Source: UBA4466 sp963925035
Lineage (GTDB): Bacteria; Bacteroidota; Bacteroidia; Flavobacteriales_D; Crocinitomicaceae
Reading direction: 5' to 3'
Assembly: GCA_963925035.1 (NCBI GenBank)
Contig: CAWUSK010000048.1
Coordinates: 1 to 5,879 of the forward strand
DNA: 5,879 nucleotides
In this document: positions 1 to 5,879 of the stretch, piece by piece
Numbering within the stretch: the stretch's first letter is position 1
Layout of the letters: each line of letters begins with the position of its first letter
Position numbers and translations under genes: made by a program
The notes under the pieces: generated by a model
What the model saw: the letters and a program-made list of their open reading frames with translations, nothing else
Databases searched by the model: none
Told to the model about the DNA's origin: nothing

Positions 1-13
1 CAAATTGCTGTAT

Positions 14-21
14 TAACTTTG
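14..21 (+). promoter_or_regulatory. Candidate -7 promoter element for the tRNA gene
   Basis: The octamer TAACTTTG matches the Bacteroidetes -7 consensus TAnnTTTG exactly. Transcription would begin near 26-28, leaving a leader of about 29 bases before the tRNA. The matching -33 TTTG element would fall before base 1, so it cannot be checked. The leader can fold into a small hairpin (GTGAG 29-33 with CTCAC 46-50, extended by AAA/TTT), which may help 5' processing. The call rests on the motif match and its position only. Confidence 0.4.
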
Positions 22-55
22 TCACTTAGTGAGAAATCAATTTCCCTCACAATTA

Positions 56-129
56 GGCTTCGTAGCTCAGCTGTATAGAGCACTGGATTTCGGCTCCAGC
101 GGTCGGGGGTTAGAATCCCTCCGAGGTCA
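56..129 (+). tRNA. tRNA-Arg (anticodon UCG)
   Basis: A complete 74-base cloverleaf is visible. The acceptor stem is 56-62 with 122-128, including two G-U pairs. The D stem is 65-68/78-81, the anticodon stem 83-87/95-99 and the T stem 105-109/117-121. The seven-base anticodon loop 88-94 places U33 at 89 and anticodon TCG at 90-92, which reads CGA and probably other CGN arginine codons. Arginine identity is supported by A20 (75) and C35 (91). G36-G37 (92-93) is the TrmD context for m1G37. The discriminator is A129; CCA is not encoded (CAA follows). Other tertiary pairs are intact (U8-A14, G15-C48, U54-A58, G18-U55). Oddly, position 19 is T (74) and position 56 is A (112), replacing the near-universal G19-C56 pair with a complementary U-A. 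The gene appears functional and is followed by its own terminator. Confidence 0.93.
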
Positions 130-136
130 CAAATAG

Positions 137-177
137 AAAGCCCAGTTGATTGATTTTCAGTTAATTGGGCTTTTTTT
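137..177 (+). terminator. Rho-independent terminator of the tRNA gene
   Basis: An 11 bp stem pairs 137-147 (AAAGCCCAGTT) with 163-173 (AATTGGGCTTT), with a single G-U pair and a 15-base loop. The transcript then runs into a T tract (171-177). It begins eight bases after the tRNA discriminator base, so the tRNA is probably transcribed alone. Confidence 0.85.
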
Positions 178-247
178 ATTCCCCGCATATCCCCCACAAA
201 GTATAAAAACATTGTTTTTTTGAAGAATATTTTAAAATAAATTTCCT

Positions 248-398
248 GGTTCTGTCGCATTAACTAAAAAATTACCCTTTTAATCCTAATTAGCACAAAA
301 CGCAAAACCATAAATCGTTGAAATAATGTGAGTTAACTTTTTAAACATTCAAGGAATTTGATGAAAAATGGTCGAAAAATAATTAATGCGACAGAGCC
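248..398. mobile_element. Short IS-like remnant or MITE bounded by 16 bp inverted repeats
   Basis: The left end GGTTCTGTCGCATTAA (248-263) and the reverse complement of the right end, GGCTCTGTCGCATTAA (383-398), agree at 15 of 16 positions and point outward as transposon ends do. From memory the consensus resembles IS6-family termini (GGNTCTGTTGCA...), but this was not checked. The 119 bases inside are AT-rich and too short for a transposase. A 13-codon plus-strand frame running into the right repeat (TFKEFDEKWSKNN, stop TAA at 384-386) could be the tail of a deleted transposase, but this is only a hint. No target-site duplication is visible (AATTTCCT at 240-247 versus CTTTCTAT at 399-406), so the element may be old, rearranged, or left by a deletion event. 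Its right end abuts the phosphatase pseudogene. Confidence 0.55.
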
Positions 399-1022
399 CT
401 TTCTATTCAAAGAAAAACAGAATATTTTCTTCGCAAAACTCTCAATACAAACCAAGGAGGTGTCTATCCAAGAATTGTCTTCATTGATTTTATCTGAATA
501 TTTAAAACTCTCGATGAACTTCTTATCGAATTCCTTTAAAATTTTATTCGGCTTCTTTAGACCTTTATTCATTATTACATCTAACAAGCGCAGTGCGAAC
601 GCAGAAAGAAGTGCGGCTGAGATTCCATGTCCCGCTCAATCACCAACGACTAAATAGGTAAAATCATGTTTACTACCTACCCAATAAAAGTCGCCAGAAA
701 TAATATGCTTCGGTCTATAAAAAACAAATGAAACATCAAATAACAGATCGAAGTGACGCTTTTTAGGTAACAAAGCTTGTTGAACCAATTCTGCACTTGA
801 CAGACTTTATAAAAAAGTATCCTCCATAAGCCCTTTATCTAACACCACCATACCATGTTTTTATTTCAAATATCGCCCAGATTCTATAAAAATCAATTCC
901 CTTAAAGGTAAGTTATTGCTCTATTTATAGAGACTTGAAGAAGAACTATTTAGCCAATTATTCACCTTTTGATGTTTTTAAAAGCCCCCACTCAATCTAA
1001 AAATTATGAACTCATCCTTAAT
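399..1022 (-). pseudogene. SpoIIE/PP2C-type serine phosphatase pseudogene, truncated
   Basis: Read on the minus strand in one frame, the sequence keeps clear hallmarks of the SpoIIE (PF07228, PPM) phosphatase domain. These are ELVQQALLPKKRHF, then YRPKHIISGDFYW (GDFYW at 681-695), then VVGD*AGHGISAALLSA, which corresponds to the family's conserved D-C-T-G-H-G segment. The GDFYW and GD aspartates are metal ligands in the family. Five in-frame stops break it: TGA 636-638, TAA 807-809, TAA 861-863, TAG 921-923 and TAA 978-980. Most are one substitution from a sense codon (Gln CAA/CAG, or Cys in the TGA case). The N-terminal part (KDEFIIFRLSGGF, ELIFIESGRYLK) is a domain I do not recognise. Weak similarity in a shifted frame may extend to about 1077. 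The 3' end is lost: homology stops after the residues NRK at base 399, exactly where the inverted repeat begins. The intact protein would have dephosphorylated Ser/Thr-phosphorylated partners in signalling. Confidence 0.85.
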
Positions 1023-1103
1023 GTTCTGTCAATACAATTCCCGGTCAAGCAGCAAATGTTATAAAGCGTTTTATCAAACAGTAGTCGTTTAATTTTTAGG
1101 TGG

Positions 1104-1137
1104 CCTCCACTTAAATCAATTTAAGTGGAGGTTTTTT
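1104..1137 (+). terminator. Strong rho-independent terminator without an upstream plus-strand gene
   Basis: A 12-13 bp perfect stem (CCTCCACTTAAAT at 1104-1116 with its exact complement at 1119-1131, about a 4-base TCAA loop) is followed directly by TTTTTT (1132-1137). It is oriented for plus-strand transcripts; the minus strand has no T tract after the hairpin. The nearest plus-strand gene upstream is the tRNA, which has its own terminator, so this one probably belonged to a gene now lost or stops antisense transcription across the pseudogene. Its position 48 bases before the oxidoreductase ATG also isolates that gene from upstream transcription. Confidence 0.75.
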
Positions 1138-1184
1138 CTTTGCCCGCGAATTTCTTTCTACATTGTACATTATCTTTACAATTA

Positions 1185-2897
1185 ATGAGAGGAGTTGACC
1201 CAAAACAACACTATGATGTTGTTATTATCGGAGGAGGAATTAGTGGATTAACATCCGCTGCCCTATTTAGTAAAGCCGGGGTTTCTTGCTGTGTTATCGA
1301 AATGGACAGCCGCCCAGGAGGTTATTTGGCTGGATTCAGAAGACATGATTTTAGGTTTGATTCAGCAATACATTGGTTAAATAATTGCGGTCCGAATGGA
1401 CTTGTTACAAAAATTTTCAAAATCATTGGAGACGATTATCCAAAATGTCGCCAGCAAAAACGAATTCGTCGCTTTGTAAGTGATGAATTTGACTATCTGG
1501 TTAGTAATAATCCAGACGAATTAAAAGAAGAATGGATAAAAGAATTTCCTCATGAAGAAAAGGGGATTCGTCGCTTCTTCAAGGATGCAAAAAAGATTGG
1601 AAAATCTTTCGATCGTTACGCGAACTTAAGTCGCACAATGAATACGATGAAGTGGTATCAAATTCCTTTTCACGGATTAAAAATGCTGCGTTTTGCAATG
1701 CCTTTTATTCCACATGTTCGATTTACAGGTGATGAAAAATTGAAAAAAGGCTTGAACCGTTACTTCACAGACGAAAAATTACATCGCGTTTTTTGCTCTG
1801 AACCTGATATTCTTTCGTGTTTAATTCCAATTTCTTGGGCATATATTCAAGATTTTCAGCTACCTCCAGACGGTGGAAGTCAAAGTTTTCCTGAATGGCT
1901 AATGTATGCAACAGAGAAAATGAAAGGCGATATTTTCTTTAAGTCGAAAGTCACCAAAGTACTTGTAGAAAACAATGAATCGAAAGGCGTTCGGTTCGAT
2001 CACCGGGGAACAATTCACGAAGTTTCTAGTAACTACGTAATTGCGGCATGCGATGCAGAAACTCTTTTTGAAAAAATGTTGCCCGAAAAATCAATTCCTA
2101 TTCAAATGAAAGAGCGATTAAAAACTGCTCCTTTATACGCTTCAGCAATTACAATTGCACTGGGTATTGATTGTCCATCAGAAGAACTTGGCCTGAATGA
2201 AGAAATCGTATTTCTTGCTGACCCAACTGTTGGAAGAGAAGAACTAGGAAAAGGCGATCCGCACCTGAGTGGAATTCATGTTCTTGCGTCTACAGTTAGA
2301 GATAAATCACTTGCTTTACCCGAGCACGGGACGATAACATTGTTTATTCCTGCTTGGATGGACAACAACAACTATTGGGGTTGTGAAATGGATGAAAAAG
2401 GGAATTACATTCGTGGAGAGGAATACAATGCGCTGAAAGAAAAATATGCCGCTATTCTTATCGATCGTGTCGAAGAAAAATTGATTCCAAACCTGCGTAA
2501 ACACATTCTTTATTGCGATGTCGCTACTCCAATTACACATCACCGTTATACCGGAAATAAAAATGGAACGATGATGGCTCAAAAACCTGGGAAAGAGAAT
2601 TACCAAGGCAAAGTGGCATCTTACATTACTCCCGTTAAAAACCTTTATTTAAGTGGACATTGGGCTGATTTAGGAGGTGGAATTCCAATTGCTATTAAAT
2701 CTTCCATTAACACAACACTTCTTGTATTGCAAAAAGAAGACAAAAAGCGTTTCAAGCTTCTCGCAAACTATATGGACGGTAAAATTGGTTTAGACAAACT
2801 GAAATCCTCTGAGTTACTTACAAAGTATGACAATTCATGGGTGAAAGTTCCTACTCCAGCCCAAAAGAAAATGCACAGAAGAGAAACTGAGAATTAA
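1185..2897 (+). CDS. FAD-dependent oxidoreductase, phytoene desaturase / CrtISO / RetSat superfamily
   Basis: The protein is 570 residues, a member of the flavoprotein superfamily that desaturates, isomerises or saturates polyene lipids such as carotenoids and retinol. An N-terminal Rossmann dinucleotide-binding motif is clear: DVVIIGGGISGL, with GxGxxG at 16-21, the ribose-binding acidic residue E39 in CVIEMD, and RPGG at 43-46. A C-terminal FAD-contact segment, YLSGHWADLGGGIP (about 488-501), matches the family's W-x-GGG-x-P pattern. A tail of about 55 charged residues follows. No signal peptide or obvious transmembrane helix is seen, so it is cytoplasmic or peripherally membrane-bound. The ATG at 1185 was chosen because the open frame's earlier GTG (1125) lies inside the terminator hairpin, and because it puts the FAD motif at the usual distance from the N-terminus. 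There is no Shine-Dalgarno sequence. The substrate cannot be told from sequence: there are no crtB, crtY or retinoid genes in the window, so a carotenoid role is only one possibility. Confidence 0.85.
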   Translation: MRGVDPKQHYDVVIIGGGISGLTSAALFSKAGVSCCVIEMDSRPGGYLAGFRRHDFRFDSAIHWLNNCGPNGLVTKIFKIIGDDYPKCRQQKRIRRFVSDEFDYLVSNNPDELKEEWIKEFPHEEKGIRRFFKDAKKIGKSFDRYANLSRTMNTMKWYQIPFHGLKMLRFAMPFIPHVRFTGDEKLKKGLNRYFTDEKLHRVFCSEPDILSCLIPISWAYIQDFQLPPDGGSQSFPEWLMYATEKMKGDIFFKSKVTKVLVENNESKGVRFDHRGTIHEVSSNYVIAACDAETLFEKMLPEKSIPIQMKERLKTAPLYASAITIALGIDCPSEELGLNEEIVFLADPTVGREELGKGDPHLSGIHVLASTVRDKSLALPEHGTITLFIPAWMDNNNYWGCEMDEKGNYIRGEEYNALKEKYAAILIDRVEEKLIPNLRKHILYCDVATPITHHRYTGNKNGTMMAQKPGKENYQGKVASYITPVKNLYLSGHWADLGGGIPIAIKSSINTTLLVLQKEDKKRFKLLANYMDGKIGLDKLKSSELLTKYDNSWVKVPTPAQKKMHRRETEN

Positions 2898-2930
2898 TTT
2901 GTTAAACCCCCTAAAAACGTTGCATTTTTG
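2898..2930 (+). promoter_or_regulatory. Candidate promoter for the secreted nuclease-like gene
   Basis: TTTG at 2898-2901 and CATTTTTG at 2923-2930 are spaced 21 bases apart. This resembles the Bacteroidetes -33 TTTG / -7 TAnnTTTG arrangement, with one mismatch at the first base of the -7 element. Initiation near 2936 would favour ATG 2955 over ATG 2931 as the start. No terminator separates this gene from the oxidoreductase, so read-through is also possible. Confidence 0.3.
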
Positions 2931-2954
2931 ATGTCTCATTTCAAATACACTAAA

Positions 2955-4691
2955 ATGAAATTTATTCTCCTAATATTTTCGATTTCGATTCTATCTATTT
3001 CAACTGCTCAAACAGACACAATTACAATTGTTTCTTATAACCTACTTAATTTTCCAGACGGAAGAAACGATTGTGGAACGAACATAAATGTCCCTAATCG
3101 TTTTGACACCCTTCGAAAAATATTGAATTTTGCACAGCCGGATATCTTTGTTGCGTGCGAAATTCAAAATAAAAAAGGTGCTGATAGTATCTTAAACAGG
3201 TCATTGAATGTTTTTGGTCAAACCAACTATGCGTCTGCAGATTACCACAGCGACTCAAACGGAGGCGATTTACAAAACATGCTTTATTACAATACTAATA
3301 AGTTGACTTTACATTCTCAAAATGCAATAGAAACAAGCGTAAGAGACATCGACCATTATGTGTTGTATGTCAATGATCCCAGTTTATCGACTTATTTTGA
3401 CACTACATTCTTAGAAGTATACATGTGTCACCTAAAGGCCGGAAGCGGTTCCGCAGAGCAGGCTATTAGAAATACTCAAACAGCGTTACTTCGCGATTAC
3501 ATTGATGCTCGACCTCAAAACAGAAACCACTTCATTTGTGGCGATTTAAATGTATATCGAAGTACAGAAAGCTGCTACCAAACGATTGTAACTGGAGGTC
3601 TAAACCCCTTTTTCGACCCAATTAATACTCCCGGAAACTGGAACAATAATGGTTCTTTTGCCTCATTGCACACACAATCCACAAGAAATGGTCAAAACTT
3701 AGATTGTGGGTCACAAGGTGGTTCAGATGACCGTTTTGATCAAATACTCGTGTCTGGAAGCGTTATAACTGGAAGTGACAGTTTAGTTTATCTCGCAAAT
3801 TCTTATGCTGCAATTGGCAATGATGGAAATCATTTCAATTCAAGTTTAATCGCAGCTCCAACAAACAGTCAATACCCTGACAGCGTTGTAAATGCTTTAT
3901 ATTACATGTCAGACCACCTTCCTGTTACTTTAAAAACAGTTATCACATATCCAACAAGTAATGGACTGGCTATCAATCCGGCGATTACACAAGTCAGTTG
4001 TAATGGAGAAAGCGATGGTGCTGTCACAATCAATGCTAACGCTGGACAAATTCCTTATACCTATCTGTGGGATTCAAACGCTGGAGGACAAACATCTCAA
4101 ACTATTTCGGGATTGAATGCTGGTACATATTGTGTTACTGTTACTGATGCTTTACTAGAATCCGAAGATATTTGTGTTATTATAAACGAACCAGCGCCCA
4201 TTAGTTTCAATGTCTTTCAAAGTCCCGATAATGGCACTTGTAATGGCGAAGCATATGCTGTGTTTTCTGGAAGTCCAACTCAGTATACATTTCTTTGGAG
4301 CGACGATTTAAATCAAACAACGCAAACCGCAACTAACTTATGCACCGGAACGTATTCCGTGACATTAACGAATGCCGCAGGGTGCAATACAACTCAACAA
4401 GTTACCATTGGTGGACAAACCAACTCCATTGAAAATAATTCTTTCAACCAATTCTCCCTATATCCAATGCCTTTTCAGGATGAATTAATGCTTTCTTTTG
4501 AAAACGAAATATCAGATGGAAAAATCACCCTTTATTCAACAATTGGATTGAAGGTGCTAGAAATAAAAGTGACTCAACTCAATATTTTAGAGCCATTAAG
4601 AATAGACACAAAATCGTTGTCGAAAGGAATTTACTCCCTTCATTTCGACAATAACAGCACTTTGTTTAAGCGACAAGTATTGAAAAATTAG
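2955..4691 (+). CDS. Secreted endonuclease/exonuclease/phosphatase-family protein with SprB-like repeats and T9SS sorting domain
   Basis: The 578-residue protein starts with a Sec signal peptide (MKFILLIFSISILSISTAQ, cleavage likely near residue 19). Residues about 22-332 form an EEP (DNase I-like) fold with the catalytic landmarks present: N29 in VSYNLLN, E69 in ACEIQ, H159 in MCHLKAG, D197 and N199 in CGDLN, DRFDQILVS at 259-267, and the terminal S-D320-H321 motif. It is therefore probably an active metal-dependent phosphodiesterase or phosphatase; DNA, RNA or a phospholipid could be the substrate. Two SprB-like repeats follow (about 341-411 and 415-487), each with an early C-N-G motif, an aromatic LW core and GTY-VTVT/GTY-SVTLT. 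Residues about 498-578 are a T9SS type A sorting domain (YPMPF at 503-507, SKGIYSLHF), directing export across the outer membrane and anchoring or release. ATG 2955 is preferred over ATG 2931 or TTG 2928 because it begins directly at the signal peptide and follows AAA. The gene converges with the esterase, with overlapping stops. Confidence 0.88.
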   Translation: MKFILLIFSISILSISTAQTDTITIVSYNLLNFPDGRNDCGTNINVPNRFDTLRKILNFAQPDIFVACEIQNKKGADSILNRSLNVFGQTNYASADYHSDSNGGDLQNMLYYNTNKLTLHSQNAIETSVRDIDHYVLYVNDPSLSTYFDTTFLEVYMCHLKAGSGSAEQAIRNTQTALLRDYIDARPQNRNHFICGDLNVYRSTESCYQTIVTGGLNPFFDPINTPGNWNNNGSFASLHTQSTRNGQNLDCGSQGGSDDRFDQILVSGSVITGSDSLVYLANSYAAIGNDGNHFNSSLIAAPTNSQYPDSVVNALYYMSDHLPVTLKTVITYPTSNGLAINPAITQVSCNGESDGAVTINANAGQIPYTYLWDSNAGGQTSQTISGLNAGTYCVTVTDALLESEDICVIINEPAPISFNVFQSPDNGTCNGEAYAVFSGSPTQYTFLWSDDLNQTTQTATNLCTGTYSVTLTNAAGCNTTQQVTIGGQTNSIENNSFNQFSLYPMPFQDELMLSFENEISDGKITLYSTIGLKVLEIKVTQLNILEPLRIDTKSLSKGIYSLHFDNNSTLFKRQVLKN

Positions 4692-5827
4692 TTGTTTGTT
4701 TTTACAATTTTCAAGGTACGGTTGTCCAGTTTTAAAAAGTAAACATCTGTCTTAAGCTTAGAAATGTCAATTGTGTTGTTCGTTGTATTAACATTTCCAG
4801 TTGCAACTACCTTTCCCAAAGCATCAATAATCTCGTAGTTTAATACCTCTAGAAACGTCCCTTTTAATGTAATTACATTGTTCGCAGGATTGGGATACAA
4901 CTCAAACGCTTCATTCTCCAAAGCTGAAGTTGAAAGCGCGCACGTTGCTCTTAAGCCATTGATGTCAAATCTCGAAACGAACTTCCAAATCTCAGTAGAT
5001 GCGTTAATATCTCTATTCGTTACACCAATAGTAATTGGAGCTCCAGGCCAAGTGTGGGCGCCACCTGTAATTTTATAATGCACAACCTCTGTACAACTGT
5101 CTCCGTTCAAGTATGCAATTTTTTCCGCTGTACAACCATCTAAAGTATTCGTGTTCGGAACAGCTGTAGTAATAGCCGTAGCATCTGTATTGTTGTAATT
5201 CGACCAATATGTTAACACGTTTGGAATTGAAGCCGAAATTCCACCACCACCATTGTAAGCAACCGTTCCGTCAGAAGTTCCGTGAATTTGCATAATTGCT
5301 GTTGGGTGACTTGCAGCACAATTTGACACTGTCGAAGGAACCATTGATCCAGTAACAGATGCAATTGCCGCTATTCGACTACTCAAATTACACGCTAAAT
5401 GAAAGCTCATAAACCCACCGTTTGACATTCCCGTAGAGTAGACTCTATCGGCATCAATAGCATAATCCATCATCAAAGAATCTATTAATGCAGATGAAAA
5501 CCCTAAATCATCAATTGAACTTCCTCCCCAACCAACGTTAAAGTGTGTCTGACCGCTTCCATCCAGTTTTCCTTCTGGATGAACAATAATAAATCCTGCT
5601 GTATCCGCAATAGCTCTAAAGTCTCCGTAAAACATTTGTTGAGACGCATTACTCGTATAGCCATGAAAATTAAATAACAAAGGAACATTTTGAGTTCCTG
5701 TATAATTTGCCGGAACATATAAAATATAATCCCGTTGCAAACCACCATGCGTAATGGATGCATTTATAGTTTGTTGACTGTGCGCTGCACTAGTAGATAA
5801 AATTAAAAGAAAGATAAGGTTTTTCAT
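4688..5827 (-). CDS. Secreted PHB-depolymerase/feruloyl-esterase-like hydrolase with T9SS sorting domain
   Basis: The 379-residue protein carries a signal peptide (MKNLIFLLILSTSAAHSQQ) and then an alpha/beta-hydrolase domain of the LpqC / polyhydroxybutyrate depolymerase / feruloyl esterase type (COG3509). The visible machinery is the oxyanion-region H55-G56 in NFHGYTSN, nucleophile S135 in GMSNGG (133-138), acid D186 in HGTSDGTV, and base H258 in GGAHTWPG. Five cysteines in the mature protein (146, 170, 232, 245, 296) could form disulfides outside the cell. Residues about 302-379 are a T9SS type A sorting domain with the YPNP motif at 311-314. The enzyme should hydrolyse esters extracellularly; side-chain esters of plant polysaccharides, polyester oligomers or acetyl esters are all possible, and the sequence does not decide between them. 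The start fits the signal peptide and a perfect -7 promoter element just upstream. The last codons overlap the end of the convergent nuclease-like gene. Confidence 0.9.
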   Translation of the reverse strand: MKNLIFLLILSTSAAHSQQTINASITHGGLQRDYILYVPANYTGTQNVPLLFNFHGYTSNASQQMFYGDFRAIADTAGFIIVHPEGKLDGSGQTHFNVGWGGSSIDDLGFSSALIDSLMMDYAIDADRVYSTGMSNGGFMSFHLACNLSSRIAAIASVTGSMVPSTVSNCAASHPTAIMQIHGTSDGTVAYNGGGGISASIPNVLTYWSNYNNTDATAITTAVPNTNTLDGCTAEKIAYLNGDSCTEVVHYKITGGAHTWPGAPITIGVTNRDINASTEIWKFVSRFDINGLRATCALSTSALENEAFELYPNPANNVITLKGTFLEVLNYEIIDALGKVVATGNVNTTNNTIDISKLKTDVYFLKLDNRTLKIVKTNN

Positions 5828-5845
5828 AGTTTACAATTTAGTCCT

Positions 5846-5878
5846 CAAATTTACACTTTTTTACACTATATAACTAAA
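5846..5878 (-). promoter_or_regulatory. Candidate promoter of the secreted esterase gene with operator-like direct repeats
   Basis: On the minus strand TAAATTTG (5853-5846) matches the Bacteroidetes -7 consensus TAnnTTTG exactly. A weak -33-like TTTA lies at 5878-5875, 21 bases upstream. Initiation near 5840 leaves a leader of roughly a dozen bases before the ATG. Two copies of TTTACACT (plus-strand 5850-5857 and 5860-5867) lie exactly 10 bp apart between and over the promoter elements, an arrangement that would suit a regulator binding one face of the helix. Confidence 0.5.
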
Positions 5879-5879
5879 T

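Noticed and set aside
130..247. Continuation of the phosphatase C-terminus beyond the inverted-repeat element on the minus strand
   Set aside because: One frame gives a faintly similar stretch (NNVFILCGGYAG), but it runs into the tRNA terminator and is too weak to claim without a profile search.
333..587. Open frame of 84 codons on the minus strand as an independent gene
   Set aside because: It is the last open segment of the phosphatase pseudogene running into the inverted-repeat element; the family homology shows it is an internal fragment.
358..657. Open frame of 99 codons on the plus strand
   Set aside because: It lies antisense to the recognisable phosphatase remnant, has no family features of its own, and crosses the inverted repeat.
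399..1022. Stop-codon readthrough or alternative genetic code keeping the phosphatase functional
   Set aside because: All three stop codons occur within it, while the neighbouring genes end normally at TAA and TAG, the C-terminus is missing, and a frame shift is likely near the N-terminus. Ordinary decay explains it better.
1171..1178. TATCTTTA as the -7 element of the oxidoreductase promoter
   Set aside because: It misses the final G, has no -33 TTTG at a good distance, and would start transcription almost at the ATG.
1125..1184. Upstream GTG start for the oxidoreductase adding 20 residues
   Set aside because: The GTG sits inside the terminator stem, and the added residues precede the expected start of the FAD domain without any known signal.
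4878..5078. Plus-strand open frame of 66 codons within the esterase gene
   Set aside because: It is the antisense shadow of a well-supported esterase coding region.
1..5879. CRISPR array, toxin-antitoxin, prophage or defence system
   Set aside because: No regularly spaced repeats, integrase, phage genes or paired small genes were found on either strand.

Overview
The window looks like chromosomal DNA from a Bacteroidota bacterium, most likely a Flavobacteriales member (a Fluviicola/Crocinitomicaceae-like lineage is a guess). The DNA is AT-rich. Two secreted proteins end in type IX secretion (T9SS) type A sorting domains, and one of them carries SprB-like repeats. Two candidate promoters match the Bacteroidetes -7 consensus TAnnTTTG exactly, and starts lack a Shine-Dalgarno sequence.

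Layout: (1) 1-177 holds a candidate promoter, a tRNA-Arg gene with anticodon UCG and its intrinsic terminator. (2) 178-1103 has no intact gene. It contains a roughly 151 bp element (248-398) bounded by 16 bp inverted repeats resembling insertion-sequence ends, and directly beside it the minus-strand remains (399 to about 1022, perhaps 1077) of a SpoIIE/PP2C-type serine phosphatase gene with five in-frame stops. Only short sequence of no recognised function lies at 178-247 and beyond the pseudogene. (3) 1104-1137 is a strong plus-strand terminator with no intact plus-strand gene before it. (4) 1185-2897 (+) encodes an FAD-dependent oxidoreductase of the phytoene desaturase / carotenoid isomerase / retinol saturase superfamily. 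(5) 2955-4691 (+) encodes a secreted endonuclease/exonuclease/phosphatase-fold enzyme with two SprB-like repeats and a T9SS sorting domain. (6) 4688-5827 (-) encodes a secreted PHB-depolymerase/feruloyl-esterase-like alpha/beta hydrolase with a T9SS sorting domain. It converges on gene 5 with a 4-base overlap of the two stop codons.

The nuclease-like enzyme and the esterase would both be exported by the same outer-membrane route and would act at the cell surface or outside the cell, plausibly in polymer scavenging. They face each other, so they are not one operon. The oxidoreductase is cytoplasmic or membrane-associated by sequence and has no evident functional tie to them.

I found no multi-gene defence, biosynthetic or otherwise new system here. 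The most distinctive observations are a compensatory change at the tRNA elbow (U19-A56 in place of G19-C56) and the exact junction between the dead phosphatase gene and the insertion-sequence-like inverted repeat.
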